64,000 nt of DNA, from the NCBI GenBank assembly GCA_038503035.1, contig JAVSML010024368.1, positions 913,250 to 977,249 on the forward strand. Direction: 5' to 3'. The notes under the pieces were generated by a model. It saw only the letters and a program-made list of their open reading frames with translations. It did no database searches and had not been told where the DNA came from. This document shows, piece by piece, positions 49,446 through 61,359 of the stretch; the first letter of the stretch is position 1, and every line of letters begins with the position of its first letter. This DNA is from Crocodylus rhombifer. Taxonomy: Eukaryota > Chordata > Crocodylia > Crocodylidae. The translations under genes and the position numbers were made by a program.

Positions 49446-50650
49446 TTATAGATTTCATAGATTGTCAGGTCGGAAGGGACCTATTAGATCATTGAGTCAA
49501 CCCCCCTGCTCTGGGCAGGAAAGAGTGCTGGGTTCAGATGACCCCAGCTAGGTTTTTGTCCAATCTTCCCTTATGTACCTCCAAGGAAGGGGAGAGCACC
49601 ACCTCCCTTGGAAGCACATACCATATTTTGGAAACCCTAGCAGTAAATAATTTTTTCCTGATGTTCAATCTAAATTTGCTCTCCTTCAGTTTGTGGCCAT
49701 TGTTTCTAGTTACCCTGATGGGTGCCCTGGTAAACATCGTATCCCATATTTCCTGCTATCTCCCCCAATGAGTTTGTAGATGGCCACAAGATCACCCCTC
49801 AGCCTTCTCTTGTAGAGGCTGAAGAGATTCAAGTCCCTTAATTGGTCCTCATAGGGTTCTTCCTGTAGGTTTTAACCAGATGGGTGACCCTTCTCTGAAT
49901 CATTTCCAGGTTTTCTACATCCCTTCTGAAGTGCGACATCCAAAACTTGACTCAGTACTCCAGCTGCAGCCTGACCAATGCCACATAGGCGAAGTATCAC
50001 CTCCCTAGATCTGTTTGTGATGCACCTACTTATGCAAGAAAGAATGCAGTTAGCTTTGCTTATTACTTCATCACATTGGCAACTCATGGTCATCTTGGAG
50101 TCAACAATGACTCTGGGGTTCCTTTCCGCAGTTGTGCTACTTAGAATGGTGCCTCCCAGGCTATAGGTATGTTGATGATTCTTCCTTCCTAAATGCAGCA
50201 CATGACACTTATCTTTGTTAAACCGCATCCTATTCTGTTCAGCCCACTTCCCCAGCCTGTCCAAATCCACCTGGATTCATTCCCTGCCCTCTAGTTTGTT
50301 TACCTCCCCCCATAATTTGGTGTTGTCTGCAAACTTGGACCAAGTGCTTTCTACTCCCTCATCCAAGTCACTAATGAAGATATTGATCAGTACTGGTCCC
50401 AGGACAGAGCCTTCGGGGACTCCTCTGCCCACATTTCTCCAGGTAGAAACCAACCTGTCTACCACCATTCTCTGGGTGCATCCCATAAACCAATTTTCCA
50501 CTCACTGGACTGTGTAATATTCTACATTGCAACTGTTTAGTTTATTTATAAGAACTGGGTGTGACACTGTGTCAAAGGCCTCTTTAAAATCTAAGTAAAT
50601 AACATCTACCCCTATTCATTCATCCAAGCATTTTGTGACCCAAGTCAAAG
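49446..50650 (-). mobile_element. CR1 LINE, antisense, 5'-truncated
   Basis: On the - strand it runs from a reverse-transcriptase fragment near 50650 to a CR1 tail at 49446, whose complement reads catagattgtcaggtcggaag. Pieces recognised include [49 protein letters not shown] and the C-terminal VTRNNGHKLKESKFRL. The reading frame is broken and the catalytic FADD reads FADN, so the copy is dead. Confidence 0.85.
50277..50501 (-). pseudogene. CR1 reverse-transcriptase fragment with FADN
   Basis: A 74-codon open frame carries [20 protein letters not shown] (usual VPQGS) and FADNTKLWG (usual FADDTK). Losing the second catalytic Asp would abolish polymerase activity. It is part of the antisense CR1 at 49446-50650. 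Confidence 0.8.
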
Positions 50651-50989
50651 GTAGCTAAGATGATGCTAGTCCTGTCACTTCATTATGTGTATCTTGGTGT
50701 TAGGAACTGGTATGTCTTAACTTCAGTATCTCTATGGGCCTCTAAGATTGGGAGTATCTTTGGTTCCTTTGACACCATAGACAGCATATACTTGCTTCAG
50801 GGGGCTGTATTCAGCATTGTGGGTTTAGTGCTATATGTGGGTGCAGTGTGGTTACTGTGGAACAGGGATGCCAGTCCAAGACCATTGTTTTTTTTTTTTT
50901 TACTGACAATCTACAAACTTTTTATTGACAACCAAACTTTTTACTGTTATATGTTTTACATAATGTAAATGTAACCCTTCTGCTAGGCC

Positions 50990-51235
50990 CTGGACTTGGG
51001 AGCCAGGCGTGGAGAGGAGAGCAGGGAAGTGGGCACACGTGCATCGCCGCACACATGTGTGCCCCCTTGCCTGACTGGTGGCAGAGGAGATCGCAGCAGT
51101 GGAGGCAGCAGTAGTGAGGACAGCAGCAGCTGATCCCTATAAGAAAAGTGGGGCAGAGGGAGCTGGCACAGCTGAGCTGGATCCGGAGGGGAAGCCCCCC
51201 AGATCCCTGTTAGTTGACCTGGTAGGATGCTGCAT
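50990..51235 (+). repeat. Direct repeat unit 1 upstream of CR1
   Basis: The unit runs from acttgggagccagg through gcacacgtgcatc and ggggcagagggagctgg to ctgttagttgacctggtag. It recurs at 51478-51720 with moderate divergence. Confidence 0.8.
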
Positions 51236-51477
51236 GGGAACAGAGAGTGCAAACAGGGGGAGGGCTATGGGGGGACTGTCCTCCCCAGGCTAGGGAGCAC
51301 CTCCAGGGATAACCCTTGGGACACAGGCACCAGTGGCACCAGATCCCCCCAGTGGGGGAATGTAGCAGGGGGACTGCCGGCAGGCACTTCCAGGAAGCCT
51401 GGAGTACCTGATTGGCTGTTGGGGCAGCCACAGGAAATTCAAACCACAGCCTTTAAAAGCCACGGTTTGACATAGCT

Positions 51478-51720
51478 TCTGGCACTTGGGAGCCAGGAGT
51501 GGAGAGGAGAGGAGGGAACTGGGCGCACGTGCATCCCTGCACACATGTGACCCCTTACCTGACTGGCAGCAGAGGCGGACGCAGCAGCAGCAGGGGCAGC
51601 AGCAACTGATCCCCCTAAAGTAAGTGGGGCAGAGGGAGCTGGCGCAGCTGAGCCAAATCTGGAGGGGAAGCCTCCCTGGATCCCTGTTAGTTGACCTGGT
51701 AGGGAGCTGTGTGTGAACAG
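51478..51720 (+). repeat. Direct repeat unit 2 upstream of CR1
   Basis: This is the second copy, offset 477-490 bases from unit 1. A GC-rich spacer separates the units and ends with tttaaaagccac just before unit 2. Both copies lie upstream of the CR1 ORF1. Confidence 0.8.
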
Positions 51721-52029
51721 GCATGCTCTGTAAGGGCGCTCTGGTGCGTGCACCGGCATTCACACAGGCGGGTAAGCAGGAGGGGCCAGGAGGAAGTCTT
51801 CAGTAAGGGAAAGGCAAAAGCACCACACCAATAAATAAAAATGGTGTGGATGTGGAGTGCCACTAGGGACCCTGCCTGGGGGCGCTGCCTACCTGGGGTT
51901 TCTCTGAGGCCTCCACCCAGATGGAGCCCATGGGGGGCTGGTATCACCCTGCCCCTTGGCCTGTGGGGGATGCCCAGTAGGGCTGGGGGGTCAGGGAATG
52001 GGGCCCCCACACCTGTCCTGCAGGTGTCC

Positions 52030-52873
52030 ATCTTAGGGCCTTGGAGGGACAGGTGAGGGAGCTCCAGGAGGAGGTTAGCAGGCTGAGGGGGATCAGAGAA
52101 GCAGAGGATGAAATTGACAGGTATTTCCTTTCCCTGCAGGGCCAAGCACCAAAGGAAGAAGAAGACCAGGAGGTGCCCTTCACAGCGAATGGCAGGTGGT
52201 TCTCTCCAGAGCCAGGGCTGCTCGTGGTGGTGCAGTACCAGCTCCCCCAGTCCAGCTGGGGAACAGGTACGAGGCCCTGGTGACATTGGAGGAAGAGGAA
52301 CATGAGGAGGAAACCTCTGGTGAGAAGGTCACGCCATGCACAGAACGGGCTGGAGCAGGCAAGTTGATCCAGAGGAAGAGACACCGGGTACTCATCATAG
52401 GTGGCTCCATCCTGAGAGAAACAGAGGGTCCCATCTGTTGCCAGGATCCCATGACACACAAGGTCTACTGTCTTCCCGGAGCATGGATTCAGAATGTGAC
52501 AGAGATGATCCCAGCCCTCATCAGCATACAGATTACTACCCCATGGTCCTAATCCATGTGGACACTAATGATGCAGCCAGGAGTCCAGACCACCTGATGA
52601 AGGACTACCAAGTGATGGGGCACAAGCTAAAGGAGATAGGGGCACAGGTGGTCTTCTCATCAATCCTTCCAGTGATGCCATGGGACCTGCATCTGGGACA
52701 TCAACTTGCAGCTTTGGGAATGGTGTCTCGCAGTGGGCTTTGGCTTTCTGGACCACAACCCTCACTTCAGAATGAGAGACATGCTCGGGTGGGATGGGCT
52801 TCACCTCTCCCCCAAAAGTAAGTGTGTGTTCTCTTCCAGGTTAGCTGATCTCCTCCAGTGGGCTTTAAACTAG
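52030..52873 (+). pseudogene. CR1 ORF1: coiled coil plus SGNH-esterase-like domain
   Basis: It begins with a coiled-coil-like LEGQVRELQEEVSRLRGI, then VLIIGGSILRE from 52388 (esterase block I, normally GDS; here GGS). HVDTND follows at about 52555 (block III, normally GTND), and DGLHLSPK at about 52793 supplies the Asp-x-x-His pair. A stop follows at 52871-52873. The blocks lie in two different frames, so at least two frameshifts separate them. ORF1 of CR1 elements is known to carry such an esterase domain. Loss of the catalytic Ser context and the frameshifts make it inactive. Confidence 0.7.
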
Positions 52874-53030
52874 GCATGTTGGAGGAGGAGGAAGAGGACC
52901 AAGTGAGCCATAGAACACCAAAACAAGAGACACCCATAAGAACAGCCCAGCCAAGTCAGGCGATGAACACAAGAAATACCCAGGCAAGAGACAGGGGTCT
53001 GGACAGTCTGGGGATTGGGGGGGAGGGGCA

Positions 53031-54073
53031 GTGCATACACCCTCAGGAGGCCTTAAATGCCTCTACACTAATGCTTACAATATGGGGAACAAGCAGGAGG
53101 AACTTGCCCTTCTGCTAGCTAACACAAACTCAGGCGTAGTGGGGCTCACTGAAACTTGGTGGGATCCAATGCACGACTGGGTGGTAAACATCAAGGGCTA
53201 CAGGCTATACAGGGGATAGAACAGGGAGGAAAGGTCGGGGTGTGGTGCTCTATGTCAAAGAGCAATACACATCCTCTGCAAACAGTACTGGGTCTGAGGT
53301 AGGGAAGATGGAGGTGCTCTGGGTCAGAATACAAGGGGGTCGGGGGGAAAGGGGCCTAATGGTGGGGGTCTACTACAGGCCACTGAACCAAGGAAAAGAG
53401 CTGGACTGGAAATTCTCAGGTCAGCTCACAGAAGCAGTTAAGTCGAGGGACGTGGTCATCACGGGTGACCTAAATTACCCAGACATCTGCTGGGAAGAGC
53501 AGTCACCCAGGTTGGTCTGACTGCTCACGTAGGTTCCTAGCTGAGTTACAGGACCTCCACCTAACCCAGGAGGTGCACAGTCCCAACAGGGGAAATGCCT
53601 TGCTGGACCTGGTCCTGGCCACAGGTGATGACCTGGTGAGGGGACTGCAGGTTCTTGACCTCCTGGGCAATAGTGATCATCGCCTACTGGAATTCACCAT
53701 CCAGTGCAGGGTGTCAAAGGCCTGCAGCAAGGCAGCAGCCCTGGACTTCAGGAGGGCAGATTTCAATGACTTAAGGAGATTAGTGGGGGAGGCACTGAGG
53801 TCCTGGAAGGGAGGGGAGTTGGGAGTCCAAGAAGAATGGTCGTTCCTTAAGGAGATGAGGCTCCAAGCCCAAAAGGTGACAGTCCCAATGCAGATTAGAG
53901 GGGACAAGAGTGCTCAAAAGCCCCTGTGGCTCACCAAAAGCATCCAGGAACATCTCAAAGCTAAAAAGGAGGCATACACCCAATGGAAGGGAGGGGCCAT
54001 CACCAAGAAGGATTATATTTCCATTGCTCAAGATTGTAGGGGGGCTGTTAGGGAAGTTATGAATGGGGACTAG
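53031..54073 (+). pseudogene. CR1 ORF2 APE-type endonuclease domain
   Basis: Three open pieces carry the domain. The first has LYTNAYNMGNKQEELALLL and GLTETWWDPMHDW. The second has VLYVKEQYTS and VVITGDLNYPDICWEE, with the GDLN metal-site motif. The third has GNALLDLVLATGDDLVRGL and NSDHRLLEF with the SDH active-site motif. These are the hallmark residues of the AP-endonuclease-like domain that nicks target DNA for LINE integration. Stops and frameshifts separate the pieces. Confidence 0.85.
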
Positions 54074-54144
54074 TGACCTGAATCAGAGATAACAAGAAGT
54101 CCTTTTTTAAATACATAGGGAGTAAAAAGAAGGTACTGGATAAT

Positions 54145-55530
54145 GTGGGGTCTCTGCAGGACATGCTTGGAAATCTGGTGGTCGCAGCAGATGACAAAGC
54201 TAACCTCTTTAACAAATTCTTTGTCTCTATTTTTCTGAGCAGGGACTGGGACATCCCCCACACTGGGATCCTGGACAGACCAAGGGGAGGTGCAGCCAGG
54301 TCCAGGGTCAGTGAGGACCTAGTCAGGGAATGTCTGGTGAGACTAGACATGTTCAAATCAGCAGTTCTAGACAATCTCCACCCCAGAGTGCTGAGCGAAT
54401 TGGCAGAGGTCATTGCGGGACCCCGGCATAGCTTTACGAGCACTCATGGTCCCCATTTTTAAAAAAGGAAGGAAGGAAGGAAGGAAGGACCCAGGAAACT
54501 ATAGGTCCTAGGAAAGCTCTTTGAGAAAATTATCCAGGAGCATATCTGTGAGGGACCAGCAGGGGAGATTATGCTCAGGGGCAACCAACATGAGTTCATT
54601 AGAGAGAGATCCTGTCAGACCAACCTGGTGGCCTTCTATGACCAGGTCGTAAAAGCCTTGGACGCAGGTGTCGCGGTGGACATAGTCTTCCTGGACTTTA
54701 GGAAGGCCTTCAACACTGTCTCTCACCCCATCCTCATTAAAGAATTAGGTGTCTGCGGTGTCAATGCCTACACAGACAGATGGGTCACAAATTGGCTGGA
54801 GGGCTGCAGCCAGAGAGTGGTGGTGGATGAGTCATTTTTGACCTGGAGGGATGTGGGTAGTGGGGTACCCCAGGGCTCAGTCCTCGGGCCCACACTGTTC
54901 AATATCTTCATCGGTGATTTGGATCAGGGGGTGAAAAGCACCTTGTTCAAGTTTGCAGATGACACTAAGATGTGGGGAGAAGTGAGCATGCTAGAAGAGA
55001 GGGACCGGTTACAACTAGATCTGGACAGGTTACAGGGGTGGGTGGATGAGACTAGGATGGGATTCAATACTGACAAGTGCAAGGTGTTGCAGTTGGGAAG
55101 GAAGAACCAGCACCATACCTATAGGCTGGGGGACTCCCTTCTCATCAGCACAGATGCAGAGAAGGATCTTTGAATCACTATTGATTCCAAGATGAACATG
55201 GGCTGCCAATGTGGGGACACAGTCAGGAAGGCTAATTGCACCTTGTCATGCATCCATAGATGCATCACGAGCAGATCCAAGGAGGTCATCCTCCCCCACT
55301 ATGCGACACTGGTCAGGCTGCAGTTGGAGTACTGCATCTAGTTCTCGGTGCCACACTTCAGGAGGGATGTGGACAGCATTGAGAGGGTCCGGAGGAGGGC
55401 CACTCCCATGATTAGGAGGCAGCAGGGCAGGCCCTATGAGGAGAGGCTACAGGACCTGAACCTGTTCAGCCTCCACAAAAGAAGGCTGAGAGGGTATCTG
55501 GTGGCTGTCTATAAACTTGCCAAGGGGTAC
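54145..55530 (+). pseudogene. CR1 ORF2 reverse transcriptase
   Basis: The pieces are MFKSAVLDNLHPRVLSELAE, then a deletion at 54450/54451 and a GGAA expansion, then RSCQTNLVAFYDQ, VFLDFRKAFNTVSHPILIKE, SGVPQGSVLGPTLFNIF and KFADDTKMWGEV with an intact FADD at 54952-54963. The C-terminal part continues to RLQDLNLFSLHKRRLRG. Further stops occur at about 55171 and 55338. The catalytic residues are intact, but the gene cannot be expressed as one protein. Confidence 0.85.
54467..54489 (+). repeat. (GGAA)n microsatellite inside CR1 ORF2
   Basis: Almost six GGAA units lie where the intronic CR1 at about 8909-8927 reads aaaaggcaggaaggaggac. The expansion arose within the codons for the KKGRKEDPG motif. 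Confidence 0.85.
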
Positions 55531-55849
55531 TACCTGAGTGCTACTTTCCTTGTCTGCTCTCTTGCTCTGCTTTCTGTTTCATTCTCTGTGCTCTCTGCCC
55601 CATTTGCTCTGTTTTCTTCTTCCTGCCCTATCTGCCTCATGCTGCTTGTCCCCTCCTTGATTTGCCGCATCCCACAAACAGAAACTGTCCATGTGAACAT
55701 ATGCCACAGGTTGTCCACCACTGAACTTATACATTGACTCTAAGGAACTCTCAACAATGTGACATTTTAGTTTCCCTATATCCAATGTGTGACTCAATGT
55801 CTTAGAAATTAGTTTTTTATATTGTAATATTTAACACCAACTCCACCCT
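55531..55849. other. Unclassified spacer after the broken CR1
   Basis: CT-rich, then AT-rich sequence occupies the place where the CR1 3' end would be expected. I do not recognise it. Confidence 0.4.
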
Positions 55850-56575
55850 GGCCATGTCCAGATGAGTCCGTACGTGCCTCTTGCAGTGTGTCAAACCCTT
55901 TTGAGATGCTGCGAGAGGCATGTGCAGGAATGAGAAAATGTTCCCTGTGCTTGGGCCAAGAGGCCATGCTTTGACAGTTCAAAGCAGTCCACCACACCTG
56001 GAACATCTTCCCGGTGATAGCTGCCCAGATGGCTGGGCAGGGGCACACAGGGCAGTAGTGCTACACAAAGGCCAGCTCTGCAGTCACAGATCACTGGCAG
56101 CTGGCCCAGAGGGACAGATGCCTCATCTGGGTCTGGCAGGTGCACAGCAGGTCACAGCCAGGCAGCAGCCCCCACTACCAGACTGCTGCAGTGGGTAGAG
56201 GATGCAGGGAACTCTCAAGGCTGCTTCAGCAGTCCAGCTGGCACAAAGGGTAGTGTCCCCAGGTACCAAATGGCTGGCCTCAGAAGCTGCTGAGAGTGAG
56301 TAGCCCAGAGCTACTTGCCAGGGCAGCTTTTTATACTTCTGAGGACAGCACAGGTGCTGGTACCAGCCTCTAGCTCCCCCTGGCTGCAGATACAGGAGGA
56401 GCCAGGCAGGGTTATTTTGCCCCAAGTGGAACAATTTGCTCCACAAATGAAGTGCATGTAAAAGCACGTGCACTGAGGCAAAAAGCCCAGGCTCAAATTT
56501 GCACTACTTCTATTTGAGCTGCTGCATGCGCATATGCTTGCATGTGTGGATGCGCCCCATGTGTTCCTAAGTCTG
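55850..56575. repeat. GC-rich DNA repeat related to the block at 18.5-20.9 kb
   Basis: It begins catgtccagatgagtccg and ends cttgcatgtgtggatgcgcc, a loose inverted pair. Its 56280-56400 part aligns by eye with 20640-20780. It is a non-coding DNA-transposon-like repeat; the superfamily is undecided and Harbinger-like is possible. Confidence 0.4.
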
Positions 56576-58009
56576 AATGCCCTGTTTTTCATGTCAACCC
56601 TACAGGAAGGAGCCAAACAGGAGATATCTAAAAGGTTCTTTTGGCAGAAGTTTTCCTGAACCATCTCAGTTTAGGGCAGGGAAGCAAAGCCAGAGAGTCT
56701 GCTCTGTCCAGGATTTGTGCTGTTTCTGATGGGTCTATAGAAGCACATGAATCTTGTGTGAAGGCCTGATGCTTTGCTTTCAAATTGGCTCTAGGTTCTG
56801 GCACCCCACTCCTCCCAATTCATATGGCTCAAATGCTGCTTTTCTAGCTGGAAGTGGACCACTATTCCCCATAAAAAGGAAGGATCCTACAACAATAATA
56901 CAGTCTTTACCTTTCAGTGGAGCAAATCTACTGGCCAATATGAAATAATATTCCATATATTAATTAATAATGTTGTTATTATTATTATAATATTATTATT
57001 CATTCAAGAATGTTCCTCTACAAATACTGGTATGTGTACCTGCCCCCTATCTCTATGCAGATCCTTGCAACCATGTTTTTATGTTGCAACCATGAAGGAG
57101 GAGGAGGAGGAGAATGAGGCTGCAGCAACATCAAACCCACACCCATTTTTGTACATGGGTGAGATGCATATACCTAGGGTCCTCGCTGCAAATGCAATGC
57201 TGCGAAGCAGAGTCAGCCCATCCAGTAGTATATCCCTCTGCACTTTCTGGTTGTCCCAGTTGTGGAAGAGCTGCTCCAGCAGAGGATCAAGGAGTGGGGA
57301 AGGTGAGGTATGGCCCTCCCACCTTTATTGTGCTACATACACAGTGAGCTCTGAGCTCACTTTCTGGTCAGTGCAGATTCCTTAAGGAGTTCTGAGGTCA
57401 CCAGCTGATCAGGATAGGATCTTGTCAGTGCCTCTGATTGTATGTGGCTCCAGAGCCTGAGGGGCTCCTTCTGCCATTCCTCCTCCTGCTCCCTGCAACA
57501 TTCAAAGGGGGTGAGTAGTGAAGTAGAAAAGAACCACATGTGTATCATTCTTAAAAATCTCATTATTTTGAACACTTTGGCTTGGACAGCACTGATGCTT
57601 AAGCAAAACAAAACTAAATGCAAAGATCAAAAGCACAGGCTGACCCCTAGGGTATGTCTACACTGTCCCCCAACATGCCCCACCCACCTGCTCCCACTTG
57701 CAGATGCTAACCCCAGAAAAGCAGTGGTGAGGCAACCCTGCAGGGTAACTTTCTGATACTCTGGGGCACTGCTGTTGCAGAAGTCCTGGCAGCATTTCTG
57801 GGTTCAGTGTGTACAAATGGGAGTGAGTAGGTGAGGTCTACTTGGGAACAATCCTACCAGGACATACTTTCTCAATTTGTTTTTGAGCTCATTCTTCACT
57901 GGTTCTATGACAAGAGGGAAAATTAATGATGTACAGGCACAATCAATGACAGCGAGGGTCAGAATTGGTATGGAGCCAGAGGATAGGATTGATATGAAGG
58001 AAAGAGCAG
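56576..58009. other. Intergenic DNA
   Basis: It contains an (ATT)n-rich stretch at about 56959-57002 and a (GGA)n tract at about 57093-57112. A start resembling a known DNA-element end (agggtatgtctacactg) lies at about 57650. No gene is supported. Confidence 0.4.
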
Positions 58010-59625
58010 AGGTAGGGATGCAGCATTTTGCAGCCAAGGTCAATAATCACCTTATTCAATCCATTTGGGAGCATTGGCAGCTCTGTCTCTCGCTCACGTA
58101 TGCACACAGCTGTGAGTGTGCACAGGAACTCAAAAATCAAGGCAGATGAGAACCTGGAAATATACAAGTCCATGAGGCTGGATGGGATGCAAACAAGGGT
58201 GCTGAGGGAGTTGGCTGATGAGATTGCATGCCCTTTTCCAGTCATCTTCAACCTATCCTGATCACCATGAGTTTTCAGAATGATGGCCAGGGTCTCTGCA
58301 AAGTGCCCATATTTAAGAAAGGGAAAAAAGGAGGATCCAGGGAACTACAGATCAGTCAGCCTTATCTTAGTCCCAGGAAAAATCATGGAGCAGATCCTAA
58401 GGAATCAATTTCTATGCAACTGGTGGAGAAAAAAGCAATTAGGAACAGTCAGCATGGATTCACCAAGGGCAAGTCATGCCTGACCAACCTAATTTGCCTT
58501 CTATGATGAGGTTACTGGCTCTGTGGATGTGGGGAGACCTGTGAATTTGATATACCTTGATTTTAGCAAGGCTTTTGATACAGTCTCCCACAACGTTCTC
58601 TCAGGCAAGCTAAGGAAGTATAGACTGGTTGAATGGGCTGTTAGGTGGACAGAGAACTGACTGGAGCATCAGGCTCAGAGGGTAGTAATCAATGTCTGGA
58701 TGTCTAGTTGGCATCTGGTGTCAAGTGGAATGCCTCAGGGGTCAGTCCTGGGGCTGGTTTTTGTTCATTGTCTTCATCAGTGACCTGGAAGATGGCATGG
58801 AGTGCACCCTCAGCCAGTCTGCATATGTCACTAAGCTGGGGGAGGGGGGAGCAGTAGATACGCTGGAGGGTAAGGCTAGGATTCAGATTGACTTAGACAA
58901 ATTGGAGGATTGGGCCAAAAGAAATGTTGTGAGGTTCAACAAGGACAAGTGTAAAATCCTGCACTTAGGATGGAGCAGTCCTGTGCACTTGCTGGGCAGC
59001 AGCTCTGTGGAAAAAGACCTAGGGGTTACAGCGGACAATAAGCTGAATGAGTCAGCAGTGTGCCCTTGTTATGAAGAAGGGTAATGGCATACTGGCCTGC
59101 ATTGGTAGGAGTGTTGTCAGCAGGCCAAGGGAAGTGATAATTCACCTATATTCAACTGCAGAATTGGAGAGGGTCCGGTGGAGGGCAACAAAAATGGTGA
59201 TGAGGGTGGGGCACATAACATATGAGGAGAGGCTGAGGAAACTGGGCTTATTTAGTCGAGAGAAGAGAAGACTGAAAGGGAATTTAATAGTAGCCTTCAA
59301 CTACCTGAAGCGGGGTTTGAAAGAAGATGGAGCTAGATCGTTCTCAGTGATGGCAGATGACAGAACAAGGAGTAATGGTCTCATGTTGCAGCAAGGGAAA
59401 TTTGTTTAGCTATTAGGACAATATTTTTTACTAGGAGGGTAGTAAAACACTGGGACAGGTTACCCAGTGAGGTGCTGGAAGCTCCATCTTTGGAGGCTTT
59501 TATGACTCAACTAGACATAACTTTGGCTGGGATGACCTAGTTGGGGATGGTCCTGCCTTGTGTAGGGGGCTGGACTAGACTAGGTGACCTCCTGAGGTCC
59601 CTTCCAACCCTAATTTTCTATGATT
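58010..59625 (+). mobile_element. CR1 LINE of a second subfamily, 5'-truncated
   Basis: It runs from LDGMQTRVLRELADEIACPF (about 58170) through decayed reverse-transcriptase motifs to a complete CR1 tail (gtcccttccaaccctaattttctatgatt, ending near 59625). Its sequence is clearly distant from the copies at 8716 and 51840, so it belongs to a different, older subfamily. The start near 58010 is approximate. Confidence 0.85.
58170..59540 (+). pseudogene. Decayed CR1 reverse transcriptase
   Basis: Recognisable pieces in shifting frames are KKGKKEDPGNYRSVSLILVP, YLDFSKAFDTVSHN, SGMPQGSVLG, RFNKDKCKILHLG, EKDLGVTADNKLN and YEERLRKLGLFSREKRRLKG. The catalytic FADD region reads SAYVTKLG, so the active site is lost. 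Many frameshifts and stops are present. Confidence 0.8.
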
Positions 59626-61359
59626 TGTTTTCATTTTTGAGCTAGCAATATTACAAGCATTTGTCAATTAAGCTTGGTTGAAATGCTTCAATTGCTGTCT
59701 GTGCTTTAGATGGAGAAAACAGGGTTAGTAAGGGGTCCATGCTGGGTGACCAAAATAATGCAGGAGTCTTCTCAAATGAATGAAATAGATCAGTTTTGTG
59801 AAATGTGGGTATAGAACAAGTGCATAAGAAGTACATAAATATAAGAAGGACATAACACTATCTTCTGAACTCTGCCAGGTGCTTTGTAGACAGCAGTTGA
59901 CAGTGTAAAACAGTGTGAAGTGGTTTTAATCTTGACAAATTCTCTTTCTTCATTGTAACTGCAAATGCTTGCTTTATTTCTTTCTGGAACTAGTTCTGGA
60001 GGCTTACTCAACTGCTCCCTCTGGTGTTTCTTCTATATATTTTCTTCCATACTTGCCAAAAAATTGTCCCAAGTTTTTCCCCCCTCTACAGCTGCATTTA
60101 CTGGAATAAAGTAGTGTTTGTAAACGTAGGAACCATTCCAGCAGAGCAGTAACCACTGCAGTTGGCATTAGAGCTGTAAAATAAGGGAAAGGAAGACAAT
60201 TAAAGTTACAATAAATGGCAGCTGGGTCTAATAAGTGGCACTGATGCTTATGGCATCAATAGTTCCGCTTTTATCCTGTTTGGAAAGATAGTTATTAGGA
60301 TTTGGCTGTTATTGGCATATTCTTAAATTAAATGGAAGTTACTGGATGATTTCAGCTCTCAACAATACAGAATTTAGTGTTATTTAAGGAAAATGTTTGC
60401 CTTCCTGACAGTCAGGCCTGTCACTGAATTATAAAATCAAAGGTTTGTGGAAAGTATGTTTTCACTAAAATTTGGGGCACTTTGATCAGACTAAGTAGCT
60501 TTCACTACCATATATCAGTATTCTAAGCAGGGGAACTGAAAATTGACACTTTTCGTCTCAGGGGAAATTCTAACGTACTGAAATTTGCGCTTGGAATAAA
60601 ATAAGATAAAGAGCTGAAATATCAAACTGCAGTGTACTGTGGGTGTGGAAGCCCAACCATGTAGCCTAATGAACAGGAGAAAATGGGAACACAAGACACA
60701 CAAAGTACAACTTCTATGAGGCAGTGCAGCTGCTAAGGTAGAGAAAGATTTGTGTTGAAATGGCTCAAAGTGAATTGGTACCATTTGTTTGTATGGAGGG
60801 CACAGAAGACTTTCTTCATAGAGCTCATTGTAGTTTTGGATAATTAGGAAGGTAGGATTAGAAGGGGCTTTGAGGGCCATTGAGCCCAGCCTCCTGCGTT
60901 CACAAGCTATTGATATGCAGCCCAGGTACACCCTTGGCGTGTGCCCCGTCTTTGGTTGGAAGGGATGGGGTGGTCAGCTGAGAGTGCTGTGAGAGGGGTG
61001 ATTCCCTCTTTCCTCTATAGAGCCAGGCCAATACAAACTCTTAACTATATACAGATGTATTATTGCTTACCCAATAATAAAATAACTATTAATATACAAT
61101 ACCATAAGGATATTTACAAATCAATATGGATCATAAAAGAAACATATATAACCACAGACAAATATGCCTAAACAACTAAACACAAATGTCTATCAATAAA
61201 TTCATACATCAACTAAATAAACCAACTCAAATCATCTTAATAGCATTACAACACTGGGGGGTGTGTGTGTGTGTATGTAGCCATCTATAAAATATAACTG
61301 ATTCCTACACAGGCGGCACAAGTCTTCCCTCCCTTTTCCACACACCCTGTTGGGTTAGA
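59626..61359. other. AT-rich intergenic DNA
   Basis: A CR1-like tail in antisense lies at about 60840-60915 (aggattagaaggggctttgagggcc). A (GT)n tract is at about 61259-61276. The block 61040-61250 is very AT-rich. No gene is supported. Confidence 0.45.

Larger units (their letters stand above)
51840..55530 (+). mobile_element. Nearly full-length CR1 LINE lacking its 3' end
   Basis: It contains ORF1 (about 52030-52873), the ORF2 endonuclease (about 53040-53700) and reverse transcriptase (about 54340-55170), and part of the C-terminal domain to about 55530. There CR1 similarity stops, before the tail seen in the other copies. Both ORFs are broken by stops and frameshifts. The 5' boundary is uncertain and may include the repeats at 50990-51720. 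Confidence 0.85.

Noticed and set aside
51687..52286. 199-codon antisense frame over the CR1 5' region
   Set aside because: It is the shadow of the CR1 ORF1 region on the opposite strand.
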